DNA of 64,000 nt, from the NCBI RefSeq assembly GCF_026239695.1, contig NZ_JAPIVS010000004.1, positions 186,001 to 250,000 of the forward strand, read 5' to 3'. This stretch comes from Pedobacter sp. MC2016-15 (GTDB lineage Bacteria; Bacteroidota; Bacteroidia; Sphingobacteriales; Sphingobacteriaceae). Of this stretch, positions 42,572 through 52,405 are shown piece by piece; positions within the stretch are counted from its first letter, which is position 1; every line of letters begins with the position of its first letter. Position numbers and translations under genes: made by a program. Below the pieces are notes generated by a model. The model did not search any database and was not told the origin of the DNA. It was given only the letters and a program-made list of their open reading frames with translations.

Positions 42572-45523
42572 TTAGTTCAGTTTTGGTTTCTTTTGTCCCA
42601 GGTCGATAACGATAGGAGTAGAGATACACAGTGAAGAGTAGGTACCAATGATACGTCCGATCAGTAAGGCGAAGATAAACCCGCGGATACTCTCACCACC
42701 GAAGATGAAGATCACCAATAATACAAAGAATACTGTCAGTGAGGTCAGAATGGTACGACTTAAAGTACTGTTCAGTGCAAAGTTGATCAGTGTATTGCGT
42801 TCTTCGCCATACAGGTCATCTTTACCTGCTTCAGCAAGTTTCTCACGTATACGGTCAAATACAACAACTGTTTCAGTCATCGTGTACGACATTACCGTCA
42901 GGATCGCTGCGATAAAGTCTTGTCCGATTTCCAGGGAGAATGGTAATACGCCATCCAGGATGGTATAGAATGATAATACCAGTAATACGTCATGGAACAA
43001 TGCGATAACAGCACCCAGACCATAATTCAGTTTCTTAAACCTTACGATGATATAGATAAACATCACCAGACAAGAGAACAGAATTGCACCGTAAGCACTG
43101 TATACTAAATCACTTGCGATGATCGGTCCAACTTTCTGGTTACTTTCGATGCTGTATTTAACACCAGTTGTAGCCAGGCCAGCTCTGAGGGCATCTTCTA
43201 CCAGCTTATCAGCACCAGCATCCTGGTCAGTGATATGGTAAGTAGTAGTGATTTTTAAGTCTTGATCATTACCGGCAGTTTTAACCTGCAGCTCTTCATT
43301 TTTGAAGCTTGGAGCAAGTTTCTCTTTCACATCTTCAGTATCCATCGATTTATCGAAGTGAACGATGTAAGTTCTTCCTCCTTTAAAGTCGATACCCAAT
43401 CTTAAACCACCGTTTTTAAAGTAAAATACGATACCTAAGACAATGATGATCGAAGAAATTGCATAATATAACTTTCTGCGTCCAACAAAGTTGAAAGCGA
43501 TATCCTTGAAAGCGTGGATTGTGGCTTTATTACCGAAGGTAATGTTTGCGTTTTTGTTCAGTAAAGCATCAAAAACTAAACGTGAGATCAATACCGCGCA
43601 GAAAAGTGAGGACAGGATACCGATACATAATGTAGTTGCAAAACCCTGTACAGGTCCGCTACCAAAAACGTAAAGGATGATACCCAGGATCAGGATCGTC
43701 ACGTTTGAGTCGATGATCGAAGGCATTGCATGTTTGAAACCTTCAGAGATTGCCGCTGCTGTGCTCTTACCGTGGTTTAATTCTTCCCTTACACGTTCAA
43801 AGATCAGGATGTTCGCATCTACCGATAAACCGATTACAAGAACGATACCAGCGATACCAGGTAATGTCAGTACAGCACCCAGTGAAACCAGGATACCCAT
43901 GATGAAGAACAGGTTGATCACCAATGCAAGGTTAGCTACCCATCCCGCTTTGTTGTAGTACAGTGCCATGAAGATAAGAATCACCACGAAGGCAAGTACG
44001 AATGACAGTAAACCGTTGTCAATTGCTGCCTGTCCTAACGAAGGACCAACTACAAACTCACCAACGATACGTGCCGGAGCTGGCAGTTTACCTGCTTTTA
44101 AGATGTTCGCTAAATCCTGAGTTTCGTTTACAGTGAAGTTACCTGTGATCGAAGAGATACCGTTAGGGATTTCGTTCTGCACAGTTGGAGCAGAGTAAAC
44201 AGCATTGTCAAGGACAATAGCAATTGCTTTTTTATTGTTTGCATCAGCAGAAGCTTCAGCAGTAATTTTTTTCCATTTCTGAGCACCTTCGCCAGTCATG
44301 TACATGGTCACTTCAGGTTTACCCTGCTGATCGTAATCATGACGTGCATCGCTGATTGCCTCACCACCTAAATCTGGTTTTCCATCAGGGTTAACAGATT
44401 TGATCGCGTACATTTCAAAAACTTTAGTACCATCCATCGGTCTAACGCTCCACATGAATTTCATGCTTTGCGGAATGATGGCAGCAACTTCAGGAGTTCT
44501 GAAGTAAGCGTTTACTTTTGCAGTATCTTTTTGAGCTACCCATCCAACAGTTGCTCCCGGACGTAAAGCAGGTTGTCCGTTTTCACCCTGATAAGTAGGG
44601 ATATTTAAAACAGCAAACAGTGGGTTGGTTTTTGCAAGTTCTTTAGTTTTCAGGTCTACAGAATCTTTACCTGTAGATTTGTTGGCAAGGTTAGCGAGAG
44701 CGCTTCCTTTTTTCGCTGATGTATCAGCAGCTGCTGTAGTTGCAGTAGTATCTTTTAAAACTGTAGACAAAGTTTTGTTGATATTCTCCATGATCGAGTA
44801 AACCTCTTCATTTTGATATACCTGCCAGAATTGTAATTCTGCCGAACCTTGTAATAATTTATGAACCCTTTCTTTGTCCTGCACACCTGGCATCTCGATC
44901 AGGATACGGTTAGTACCTTCCTGTTTCTGCATGTTAGGGCTCACTACACCAAATCCGTCGATACGGCTTCTGATGATGATGAATGAACGGTCGATAGCAC
45001 TGGCAGCTTCTTTTTGTAAATAAGTTTTTACTTCAGCATTGCTCGCATTGGCTTTCAGCTGTTGCGCGTTATCCTGGTTAGAGAAGAAATCTGCAAGTTT
45101 TACGTTAGGGCTGTTTTTCTCAAAGTCATTTACAAACAAAGTGATGAAATCTTTACCACCTGCATTTAACTGCGTTTGTGCGCTGGCTAATGCTTTGTTA
45201 AAATTAACATCGTCAGTATTGTTGGCCAAAGATTTTACCAGTTCACCCAACGAGATCTCCATCGTTACGTTCATACCACCTTTAAGGTCAAGACCAAGGT
45301 TGATTTCTTTTCCTTTACAGAACTGATAATCAAACCCTAAAACCGGATAAACAGGCACAGCTGCCATAGAATCCAGATAAGCTTTTTCTTTAACGAGGTC
45401 ACCTTTGGCATACGCTTTAGCGTCTTTTTCTACCTTCGATGTAACGAGATTGAACGAGAGTGAATACACACAGACAATACCTAGAAGTATTGCCATAAAT
45501 TTAATGAAACCTTTACCTTGCAT
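42572..45523 (-). CDS. secDF: Protein-export membrane protein SecD-SecF fusion
   Basis: 983 aa, a natural fusion of SecD and SecF. The N-terminal half has GLDLKGGMNVTMEI and the periplasmic P1 region; the membrane block includes VVILIFMALYYNKAGWVANLALVINLF and the essential DANILIFERVREEL segment; the SecF half starts around residue 680 with FVGRRKLYYAIS, RLGIDFKGGRTYIV and again YDTVVVFDRIREKL-type sequence. It uses the proton gradient to complete Sec export. The fused arrangement is the rule in Bacteroidetes; it sits alone with its own terminator. Confidence 0.97.
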   Translation of the reverse strand: MQGKGFIKFMAILLGIVCVYSLSFNLVTSKVEKDAKAYAKGDLVKEKAYLDSMAAVPVYPVLGFDYQFCKGKEINLGLDLKGGMNVTMEISLGELVKSLANNTDDVNFNKALASAQTQLNAGGKDFITLFVNDFEKNSPNVKLADFFSNQDNAQQLKANASNAEVKTYLQKEAASAIDRSFIIIRSRIDGFGVVSPNMQKQEGTNRILIEMPGVQDKERVHKLLQGSAELQFWQVYQNEEVYSIMENINKTLSTVLKDTTATTAAADTSAKKGSALANLANKSTGKDSVDLKTKELAKTNPLFAVLNIPTYQGENGQPALRPGATVGWVAQKDTAKVNAYFRTPEVAAIIPQSMKFMWSVRPMDGTKVFEMYAIKSVNPDGKPDLGGEAISDARHDYDQQGKPEVTMYMTGEGAQKWKKITAEASADANNKKAIAIVLDNAVYSAPTVQNEIPNGISSITGNFTVNETQDLANILKAGKLPAPARIVGEFVVGPSLGQAAIDNGLLSFVLAFVVILIFMALYYNKAGWVANLALVINLFFIMGILVSLGAVLTLPGIAGIVLVIGLSVDANILIFERVREELNHGKSTAAAISEGFKHAMPSIIDSNVTILILGIILYVFGSGPVQGFATTLCIGILSSLFCAVLISRLVFDALLNKNANITFGNKATIHAFKDIAFNFVGRRKLYYAISSIIIVLGIVFYFKNGGLRLGIDFKGGRTYIVHFDKSMDTEDVKEKLAPSFKNEELQVKTAGNDQDLKITTTYHITDQDAGADKLVEDALRAGLATTGVKYSIESNQKVGPIIASDLVYSAYGAILFSCLVMFIYIIVRFKKLNYGLGAVIALFHDVLLVLSFYTILDGVLPFSLEIGQDFIAAILTVMSYTMTETVVVFDRIREKLAEAGKDDLYGEERNTLINFALNSTLSRTILTSLTVFFVLLVIFIFGGESIRGFIFALLIGRIIGTYSSLCISTPIVIDLGQKKPKLN

Positions 45524-45633
45524 TTTTGTTTGTAATTATTTGTATGCTGTATATTTTTTTCAACAAGTCGGCAAATCTAATTAATTTTTTAATTAATAGT
45601 CAGCCTTATATAATATTTATTAGGGATACTATA

Positions 45634-46119
45634 CTATTTGCGGAGAAGGGTTGAAAAAGTGTATGGCCAGGCGTTTTTTTCATCCGCCTCAAAACTGATT
45701 TTATCAGTTTCCTCCCAGAACTTAGGATCAATAGGAGGGAAGTAGGTGTCCGCATCAAAAGTTCCTTTCACCACTGTTAAATAAATTTTATCAGTGATAC
45801 CCATAGCCATCCGGTAGATCTGAGCACCTCCAACGATAAAAACCTCTTCATTTTCATCACACAGGGCAATAGCGGACTCCAGATCTGTCACCAGCTCCAC
45901 GCCAGGTATCTCCAGCGATGCATTTCTGCTGATCACGATGTTTCTGCGGTTGGGCAGCGGTTTCCCTACAGAATCGTAGGTTTTACGTCCCATAATCACG
46001 GTATGTCCGCTGGTGGTTTGTTTAAAATGTTTAAGGTCGGCCGGCAGATGCCACAACAGCTGATTGTTTTTTCCTATAGCACCGTCTTCGGCTATTGCTA
46101 CCATGATAGAGATGATCAT
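45634..46119 (-). CDS. folA: Dihydrofolate reductase
   Basis: 161 aa. The active-site Asp and Trp region [11 protein letters not shown], the nucleotide motif [25 protein letters not shown], and VGGAQIY match DHFR. It reduces dihydrofolate to tetrahydrofolate with NADPH, renewing the folate oxidised by thymidylate synthase, whose gene overlaps it by 4 nt upstream on the same strand. The trimethoprim-binding site residues look ordinary, so resistance cannot be inferred. Confidence 0.95.
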   Translation of the reverse strand: MIISIMVAIAEDGAIGKNNQLLWHLPADLKHFKQTTSGHTVIMGRKTYDSVGKPLPNRRNIVISRNASLEIPGVELVTDLESAIALCDENEEVFIVGGAQIYRMAMGITDKIYLTVVKGTFDADTYFPPIDPKFWEETDKISFEADEKNAWPYTFSTLLRK

Positions 46120-46910
46120 ACGGCTACAGCGGCTTTAATATGAGGATGAGGTTCATAACCACTCAGGTTAAAGTCTTCGAACTTGAAACTGAAGATATCT
46201 TTCACATCAGGATTGATTTCCATAACAGGCAGGGGTTTTGCATCTCTGCTCAGCTGAAGTTTTGCCTGCTCGATATGGTTATTGTACAGGTGTGCATCTC
46301 CGAGAGTATGGATGAAGTCGCCATACTGCAAGCCACATACCTGGGCTACCATCATTGTGAGCAGCGCATAGGAAGCAATATTGAAAGGAACACCTAAAAA
46401 TATATCTGCACTGCGCTGATACAGCTGGCAGCTGAGTTTGCCGTCCGCCACATAGAACTGGAAAAAGGCGTGGCAGGGTGGCAGGGCCATGCTGTCGATC
46501 TCGGCAACATTCCATGCTGATACAATGATCCTGCGTGAATCAGGGTTGTTTTTTATCGTATCAATGATCTTGCTGATCTGATCGATATGACCGCCATCAG
46601 GTGTTGGCCAGGACCGCCATTGTGAGCCGTACACCGGGCCGAGGTTACCCTCTTCATCCGCCCATTCGTCCCAGATCTTTACGTTGTTATCCTTTAAATA
46701 TTTAATATTGGTATCACCACTCAGGAACCAGATCAGTTCATGGATGATGGATTTGAGGTGTAATTTCTTGGTGGTTACCATAGGAAAACCATCCTGCAGG
46801 TTGAAACGCATCTGATAGCCGAAAACGCTGATGGTTCCTGTTCCTGTCCGGTCATGTTTCTGTGCGCCCGTATCCAGTACGTGCTGCATTAAATCCAGAT
46901 ATTGTTTCAT
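46116..46910 (-). CDS. thyA: Thymidylate synthase
   Basis: 264 aa from ATG at 46910, matching the E. coli length and start ([15 protein letters not shown]); the frame's earlier non-ATG codons overlap a -7 promoter element. The catalytic Cys is in [13 protein letters not shown] (about residue 146), the folate region is [17 protein letters not shown]. It methylates dUMP to dTMP with methylene-tetrahydrofolate in the cytoplasm. It is followed by folA with a 4-nt overlap, so thyA-folA forms an operon. Confidence 0.96.
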   Translation of the reverse strand: MKQYLDLMQHVLDTGAQKHDRTGTGTISVFGYQMRFNLQDGFPMVTTKKLHLKSIIHELIWFLSGDTNIKYLKDNNVKIWDEWADEEGNLGPVYGSQWRSWPTPDGGHIDQISKIIDTIKNNPDSRRIIVSAWNVAEIDSMALPPCHAFFQFYVADGKLSCQLYQRSADIFLGVPFNIASYALLTMMVAQVCGLQYGDFIHTLGDAHLYNNHIEQAKLQLSRDAKPLPVMEINPDVKDIFSFKFEDFNLSGYEPHPHIKAAVAV

Positions 46911-46916
46911 AAGCCA

Positions 46917-46924
46917 CAAAACTA
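46917..46924 (-). promoter_or_regulatory. -7 element of the thyA-folA promoter
   Basis: Minus-strand TAGTTTTG fits TAnnTTTG and ends 6 nt before the ATG at 46910; transcripts would be nearly leaderless and it confirms the start choice. Confidence 0.55.
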
Positions 46925-46980
46925 ATTATATTCCGGCAGAATTAAGTCGCCATCCTGAATGAAAGATAGGTCATAATTTT

Positions 46981-46988
46981 TAAGTTTG
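46981..46988 (+). promoter_or_regulatory. -7 element upstream of ispE
   Basis: TAAGTTTG fits TAnnTTTG, 24 nt before the ATG at 47013; no -33 box at the right spacing. Confidence 0.4.
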
Positions 46989-47012
46989 TGACTTCATCCT
47001 TAAAATTACAAA

Positions 47013-47816
47013 ATGCTTGCATTTGCCAATGCCAAGATCAACCTTGGTTTAAACGTTATAGAAAAACGTCCGGACGGGTATCATAACCTGGAGACGGTAT
47101 TTTATCCCGTTAAAATTTATGATACGATAGAGATCACTGATGCAGAAAATACTTTCTGCGAGATCAGGGGAGTAGCTATACCCGGTGACAGTAAAGACAA
47201 TCTTTGTCTGCAGGCTTACCATTTGATGAAAAAGGACTTTGACCTGCCGCCGCAACAGATTACATTATTGAAAAATATACCTGTGGGTGCGGGACTGGGC
47301 GGAGGTTCTGCAGATGCAGCATTTCTGATCAAGCTGCTCAATACCAAATTTGAACTCGGACTATCCGTGATTGCCATGGAAGATTACGCCAGGGTGCTGG
47401 GAGCAGATTGTGCATTTTTTATTGAGAACACTCCTGCATATGCTACCGATAGGGGCGATCGCTTTGTACCTGCAACAATTGACCTGTCCGCTTATTTCAT
47501 GGTGTTGGTAAAACCACCTGTTCACGTTTCTACCGCAGATGCCTTTGGGGGATTAAAGCCCGCCCGTCCGGCGTTGAATGTACTGGAGGTGTTGAGCATG
47601 CCGGTAAACAGCTGGAAAGAAACAATGAAGAATGATTTTGAAGAAACGATTTTCAATAAATATCCCGAAATTGCAGCAGTCAAGACCGATCTTTATCATG
47701 CAGGTGCCACATTTGCGTTGATGAGTGGCAGTGGCTCAAGTGTTTTTGCGATATTTGATAGCGCGGTAACCCTCCCCGAATTAGAAAAAACCAATAGGGT
47801 ATTTTACAATATTTAG
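47013..47816 (+). CDS. ispE: 4-diphosphocytidyl-2-C-methyl-D-erythritol kinase
   Basis: 267 aa. The GHMP kinase motif is PVGAGLGGGSADAAFL (about residues 91-106); the early FANAKINLGLNV and KRPDGYHNLET match IspE. It phosphorylates CDP-ME in the non-mevalonate isoprenoid pathway, so this organism makes isoprenoids that way (for quinones, undecaprenol and carotenoids). An OsmC-like gene follows 4 nt later; the two are probably cotranscribed. Confidence 0.94.
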   Translation: MLAFANAKINLGLNVIEKRPDGYHNLETVFYPVKIYDTIEITDAENTFCEIRGVAIPGDSKDNLCLQAYHLMKKDFDLPPQQITLLKNIPVGAGLGGGSADAAFLIKLLNTKFELGLSVIAMEDYARVLGADCAFFIENTPAYATDRGDRFVPATIDLSAYFMVLVKPPVHVSTADAFGGLKPARPALNVLEVLSMPVNSWKETMKNDFEETIFNKYPEIAAVKTDLYHAGATFALMSGSGSSVFAIFDSAVTLPELEKTNRVFYNI

Positions 47817-47820
47817 AACC

Positions 47821-48237
47821 ATGGAAATTAACTTAGCAAGGAAAAATAAAAAATTTCATTTCGAAGCAGAAAACGCAGAGGGACAAGTAGTAGGTATTGA
47901 TGCGAATCCGGCTATAGGCGGAGAGGGCAAGGGCTTCAGGCCAATGGAGATGTTACTGGTAGGTTTAGGTGGCTGCAGTGGGATTGATATGATCAATGTG
48001 CTTACCAAACAGAAAGAACCTCTTGATGACGTGAAAATCAAAATTACTGCTACCCGCAGGGATAACGAGGTGCCGGCGATCTTTGAAGTGATAAATATTC
48101 ACTTCGATCTGTTTGGAGAGCTCAGCATTCCTAAAGTTGAGCGTGCACTGGACCTCACCTTTGAAAAATACTGCTCAGTATCCAACATTATCGGCCGTTC
48201 TGCCGAGATCAGGTTTTCCTATCAGATCCATAGCTAA
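47821..48237 (+). CDS. OsmC-family protein (second paralogue)
   Basis: 138 aa. Conserved cysteines sit in GLGGCSGIDM (about residue 59) and KYCSVSNII, as in the YhfA/OsmC subgroup, but the surrounding sequence differs from the 18.4-kb copy, so they are distinct paralogues. Members reduce peroxides, with some uncertain roles. It starts 4 nt after ispE and its stop abuts that of the convergent LapA-like gene without a gap. Confidence 0.88.
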   Translation: MEINLARKNKKFHFEAENAEGQVVGIDANPAIGGEGKGFRPMEMLLVGLGGCSGIDMINVLTKQKEPLDDVKIKITATRRDNEVPAIFEVINIHFDLFGELSIPKVERALDLTFEKYCSVSNIIGRSAEIRFSYQIHS

Positions 48238-48522
48238 TCAGCTGATATATTCTCTGTCTTCATCGCTCAGCCCGTCTTTTGGGCTTGAGCTGACCTTCTC
48301 CTGATCAGGAAACTTGTCATCATAAGTGCTGATTACTGTTCTTGGGCGACCGGCGACATAGCCGAGGATAAACCCTATAAAAGTACACAATCCTACAACC
48401 AGCAGTTTCGAAATCTGTGCCGTACCAAAGATAAAATCAAATTCTACAGCATCGGTATTGATCATCAGAAAAACAGTGATCACGATAGTGACGATAATGA
48501 TGAAGATTGTTTTAGCGCGCAT
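48238..48522 (-). CDS. LapA-like small membrane protein
   Basis: 94 aa with two hydrophobic helices (IFIIIVTIVITVFLMINTDAVEFDFIF and LLVVGLCTFIGFILGYVAG) followed by a polar acidic tail (SSSPKDGLSDEDREYIS). The layout matches LapA/DUF1049 proteins, which accompany LapB in LPS-assembly regulation in Gammaproteobacteria; here no lapB is adjacent, so the role is open. It begins 4 nt beyond the stop of the large outer-membrane gene on the same strand, so it may be its downstream partner. Confidence 0.75.
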   Translation of the reverse strand: MRAKTIFIIIVTIVITVFLMINTDAVEFDFIFGTAQISKLLVVGLCTFIGFILGYVAGRPRTVISTYDDKFPDQEKVSSSPKDGLSDEDREYIS

Positions 48523-48526
48523 AATT

Positions 48527-51337
48527 TTAAAAGTTGTAGTTCAACATAAACTCAAATATAGGATTCTGATTGTATTCCCTGTTAACGAACACAATTCTTG
48601 TGCCCACTTCCAGGTCCGGCGAATAGCGCATCACATTCATCGTACTTTTTAGTTCAAAGCCATATGTTTTTGGCTGGGAGAGGCCAGTACCTTTTCCAAT
48701 GTTTTCATAGTGGCAGAAAACACCTCCACGTACATTGGTGATGTAAGCCAGTGGGCCAATTTCTGCATCAGGAAAGGCAATGGGGAAGCGGTAGTTGAGT
48801 AACAGTGTATTTCTTAGCTTTTCCTTCGCCAGGATATTGTTGTAGCCATAAACAGTATTTATTGCCTGGTTGTAGATCCATATTCCTGAGGTTTCCTGGT
48901 AGTTGAAATTGGCGAGGAAAGTATGGTTTCTTCCAAGTCCGGGGAAGTAAGCAAATCCCTCAGCAGCGAATAAGTTACCCGCAAGATTATTGTCCCATGG
49001 TTGAGCAAGATAACTTAAACGCATTATCTGCGCCCACCTTGGAGCGATATCCCTTTCCGCAGTGCGGATAGAATGTGTAAAGCTAAATCCTGTTTCCAGT
49101 GGCAGGTTCAGTTTCCTGATAAAGTTGGCGGGCATACTTTCCGTCTGATACCGCTGTGTGTAACTGGTTCCTGCATTGACCGAGAAATCAAAGAAATGGT
49201 TCTGGGCTGTGAGCGTTAGGGGAACCTGTACATTTAAGCGGTAGTAGTTTTCCCTGAAGTCGCCTTCCCGTGATCCGTTATTGGTTTGGTAAAAGAACCT
49301 GCGTGGTCTGTTGTTGTAGCTGAGATTAAAAATCGGGTACAAACTTTTGAAGCTGATCCCGGCAAGGTACTCAAACCTACCCAGGTCGCGGTGGTAATCA
49401 GCACCGAGCTGAGTTTCAACAGTGCTCAGCAGGTTGTTCGACTTCAGCCGCAGGCCAAAAACATATTCATCTTCCACATCGGGACTGATACTGTGAAAGT
49501 GGATCATATGACCCAGCTTTTTGTAGGTGGTGGAAGTAAAAGTGCTGTCTGGTACTTCAGAAAAGACATTACCTGTATTCTCCTGCTTTGCAGCAGCGGC
49601 CCCAAAGAAGACAAAATTATTATTTCCGGCAGGGGTAGGTTCAATCTTAGCTTTTGCGATCTCGTAGCCGTAGAGGTTGAAGTTATTAAATACGATACTG
49701 TCGGTGCCCGGAATTTTTGTGGGATTAAACGCGCCGTATTTTGATGCGCTGAGCGCGTTGATTTTTCCTGAGTTGATATCCACGCTATATACATTATCAA
49801 TACCGCTGTAATGTGCGTTGACTGCAATGTTTTGGTCAATGAATACCGGCCTGCTCAACTGCTGGATCGTTTCTTTGACAATCTTATTGGTTTTACCCGC
49901 CTGATCAACTGTCCAGATGGCCTTTCCGGATTCAGAAACACTGACATAAGTGATCAACGAGCCGTCAGCGCTGAATGAAGGAGTCTGGATATGCAGATTC
50001 TCCGGATTCGGTATGGTACGCAGTATTTTGCCAGATGAGGCATCCATGACGATCATATTGATCTTGTTGCTCAGGTCGATACTTACTGCTACAATTTTTG
50101 ATCCGTCCGGTGAAAGGCTCGGGGCGAAGATTCGTGATCTGGAAGTCAGTTTTTTTAGTTTTCCCGTTTGGATGTCGTAGCTGCAGATGACACTGTAACT
50201 TCTTCTCAGGAACCGGCCATCGAAGCGTACCTCGTCCCAAACTGCTTTGCCATTGGCATAGCTGAACCAGGGTTGTTCCTGCTGGGCAAGACGCTGCAGC
50301 CTTTTTTCTTTTTTATTCTGGTCAATCAGTACCAGTACCGCCGTTTCAGCTTTGCTGTCTTTCAATGCCAGGATTTTTCCGTCGGGCAATTGCACAGGGA
50401 GATAATAGTTGGTTGCAAATTTTGCCTGCCTGTTTAGTGAAGTATAGTCGCGGGATGGTGTAATGCTGGCCTGGTTACCCCAGTCGTTTCTCAGTTTTAC
50501 CGTCAGGGAATCGTACCACTGCTTCGCCGTTTTACCGGTATATTTCTTCATACTTCCGGCAAGGGGATAGAGGCGTACCGGACGTTTTTTGATATCGGAA
50601 AGGAGGCTATCTACAATATATTCTCCGGAGTGCTCCCTTAGGGTAGAAAGCATCAGGTAGCCCATCTGGTAGTAACCCGGTGCGACGTCTTTCTGTGAAC
50701 CGAAAGCTGCTTTGCTGTAGGAGTAATTTTTACCGTTCAGGATCGCTGTTCTGTAGGGCATAATCCAGTTGGGCTGACGGCCCCTGCCTACGTTGGTGAG
50801 CGAAGTTTCATTGCTGACGGCATCGCCCTCGAAAAACCAGAGCGGAAGACTTGCGCCAAACCAGGCATAATAGACTTCCTGAGGGAAGGGATACTCTTTG
50901 CCTCCCGTCAGTTTATCCGCCTGTGCAACATGCCTCAGCTCATGAACAGCAAGGTTGTTCAGCCAGTCCTGACTGTCAAAATATTGCGGTGGGGTAGCGA
51001 AAAATTCTACCTTACGGGGGGCCATCTGGAAAAATCCATTAGCTACTACTCCGCGGTTCTGTAGGATAATCGGGATCTTCGTTTTTCTGACGCCAAGACT
51101 TCCACCTACACGGCTGAAGATATTGGGTATAGTGTTAGCCATCCTTTGTGCTTCAGATTCCAGCTCAACCGGATAGATGATCCTGAATCCGGACGCATTA
51201 ATCTGGCGCCAGTTTACACTAAAGGGGTTTTGTTCACTATCATAAATTTGTGCCCTCGCACTGTCTGCTACTAACAGTGAGGGGATGGTGATGAATGCAC
51301 TGAATAATAGTTTTCTGAATGTTCGGGAGAAGTGCAT
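48527..51337 (-). CDS. Large outer-membrane protein with gluzincin motif, beta-propeller and barrel
   Basis: 936 aa. A signal peptide ending in ADSARAQ is followed by a peptidase-MA-like domain with AVHELRHVAQ (HExxH at about residue 146-150) and a downstream WFFEGDAVS Glu, the gluzincin zinc arrangement. The middle (about 280-600) has SPDGSKIV and SADGSLITYV repeats, a TolB/WD40-like propeller. The end is a beta-barrel finishing in YNF. So an outer-membrane anchored metalloprotease with a binding propeller, not described to my knowledge as one system. The LapA-like gene follows. Confidence 0.72.
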   Translation of the reverse strand: MHFSRTFRKLLFSAFITIPSLLVADSARAQIYDSEQNPFSVNWRQINASGFRIIYPVELESEAQRMANTIPNIFSRVGGSLGVRKTKIPIILQNRGVVANGFFQMAPRKVEFFATPPQYFDSQDWLNNLAVHELRHVAQADKLTGGKEYPFPQEVYYAWFGASLPLWFFEGDAVSNETSLTNVGRGRQPNWIMPYRTAILNGKNYSYSKAAFGSQKDVAPGYYQMGYLMLSTLREHSGEYIVDSLLSDIKKRPVRLYPLAGSMKKYTGKTAKQWYDSLTVKLRNDWGNQASITPSRDYTSLNRQAKFATNYYLPVQLPDGKILALKDSKAETAVLVLIDQNKKEKRLQRLAQQEQPWFSYANGKAVWDEVRFDGRFLRRSYSVICSYDIQTGKLKKLTSRSRIFAPSLSPDGSKIVAVSIDLSNKINMIVMDASSGKILRTIPNPENLHIQTPSFSADGSLITYVSVSESGKAIWTVDQAGKTNKIVKETIQQLSRPVFIDQNIAVNAHYSGIDNVYSVDINSGKINALSASKYGAFNPTKIPGTDSIVFNNFNLYGYEIAKAKIEPTPAGNNNFVFFGAAAAKQENTGNVFSEVPDSTFTSTTYKKLGHMIHFHSISPDVEDEYVFGLRLKSNNLLSTVETQLGADYHRDLGRFEYLAGISFKSLYPIFNLSYNNRPRRFFYQTNNGSREGDFRENYYRLNVQVPLTLTAQNHFFDFSVNAGTSYTQRYQTESMPANFIRKLNLPLETGFSFTHSIRTAERDIAPRWAQIMRLSYLAQPWDNNLAGNLFAAEGFAYFPGLGRNHTFLANFNYQETSGIWIYNQAINTVYGYNNILAKEKLRNTLLLNYRFPIAFPDAEIGPLAYITNVRGGVFCHYENIGKGTGLSQPKTYGFELKSTMNVMRYSPDLEVGTRIVFVNREYNQNPIFEFMLNYNF

Positions 51338-51511
51338 TGTACGGGCTTGCTAAAATATTTATAACAGCAATAGGTGTAAATAGTTTTTACCCTGCTGTGT
51401 CTCCATTTGTGCCGATCTTCCGGAACAGGCTGAATATACAGCATTTCAGCTGTACTCAGCAATAATATTTTATGTTTAACATTTGGATATATACGCCAAA
51501 CAGGAATGTAA
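51338..51511. other. Intergenic gap without a recognisable feature
   Basis: 174 nt between two minus-strand genes; AT-rich with a short CAGCATTTCAGCTG palindromic segment near 51433-51446, no open frame and no clear promoter box. Confidence 0.3.
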
Positions 51512-52405
51512 TCAGGCTATGCCTCTGCGTCTCTTATAAACAGGGTATAAAAAGACAGCGGCCAGGATCAGCGCAGATCCCATATAGAAACCCGCAGACA
51601 TGGTTTCTCTCTGACCAAAGAAAATAAAAGCCAGAATGATACCATAAACAGGCTCCAGGTTACTGATCAAGGCTACCCGGAAGGCCGACAGCGTGCGCAT
51701 CACGGAAACACCTGCAATGTAAGCCAGCGCAGTACAGATCGTGCCAAGGACTACAAGATAAATCCAGTCTGACACACTCAGGTTAAAACTCTCCTGAAGC
51801 AGGCTTTTATCCAGCAGGCGATAGACCGTAATCCAGAAAAAAGCACCTGAAAGTTCATAGAAACCAATCACCCGGGCATCACTCTTTTTTGCGAAATTGG
51901 AATTGATAATTGAGAATAAACTGGCAGCACCAGCGGCCGAAAGCCCCAGGATAATCCCTGTAGTATAATGAGATTCGAATTTAAAGATCAGGTAAATCCC
52001 CAGTATAATAACCAACCCTATGAAAATATCCCCTGCCTGTAATGCGGTCTTTTTAATCAGCGGTTCAAGTATGGCGGTGAACAGGGTAAAGGACGACAAA
52101 CATACGAGCGTGACCGATACCGTAGAGGCTTTGATGGCGCCAAAGAATAAGATCCAATGGAGCGCCACGATGGCACCGGTAAAGAAAAACTGCAGGAACT
52201 GTGTAGTGCTGACCTTCAGATTCAGTCCGCTGATTTTAAAATAAACAAACAGCGTGATGCTCGCAATCATGACCCTGTACCATACCATCTGAACGGCTCC
52301 GATAGAAATCAAAGCGCCCAGGATCCCGGTAAATCCCCAGATGAAGACGGTAAAATGGAGGATAAGAAGATTTTTATTAACGTCTGAGAGCGCTTTTCCG
52401 GTCAT
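51512..52405 (-). CDS. EamA-family transporter
   Basis: 297 aa with ten predicted membrane helices in two EamA repeats. The first repeat has FIWGFTGILGALISIGAVQMVWYR, the second begins around residue 150 with GIILGLSAAGAASLFSIINSNF. Drug/metabolite transporters of this kind export amino acids or other small molecules; the substrate is unreadable. It is the last gene of the tgt-lptF/G-eamA operon and overlaps the LptF/G stop by one base. Confidence 0.85.
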   Translation of the reverse strand: MTGKALSDVNKNLLILHFTVFIWGFTGILGALISIGAVQMVWYRVMIASITLFVYFKISGLNLKVSTTQFLQFFFTGAIVALHWILFFGAIKASTVSVTLVCLSSFTLFTAILEPLIKKTALQAGDIFIGLVIILGIYLIFKFESHYTTGIILGLSAAGAASLFSIINSNFAKKSDARVIGFYELSGAFFWITVYRLLDKSLLQESFNLSVSDWIYLVVLGTICTALAYIAGVSVMRTLSAFRVALISNLEPVYGIILAFIFFGQRETMSAGFYMGSALILAAVFLYPVYKRRRGIA

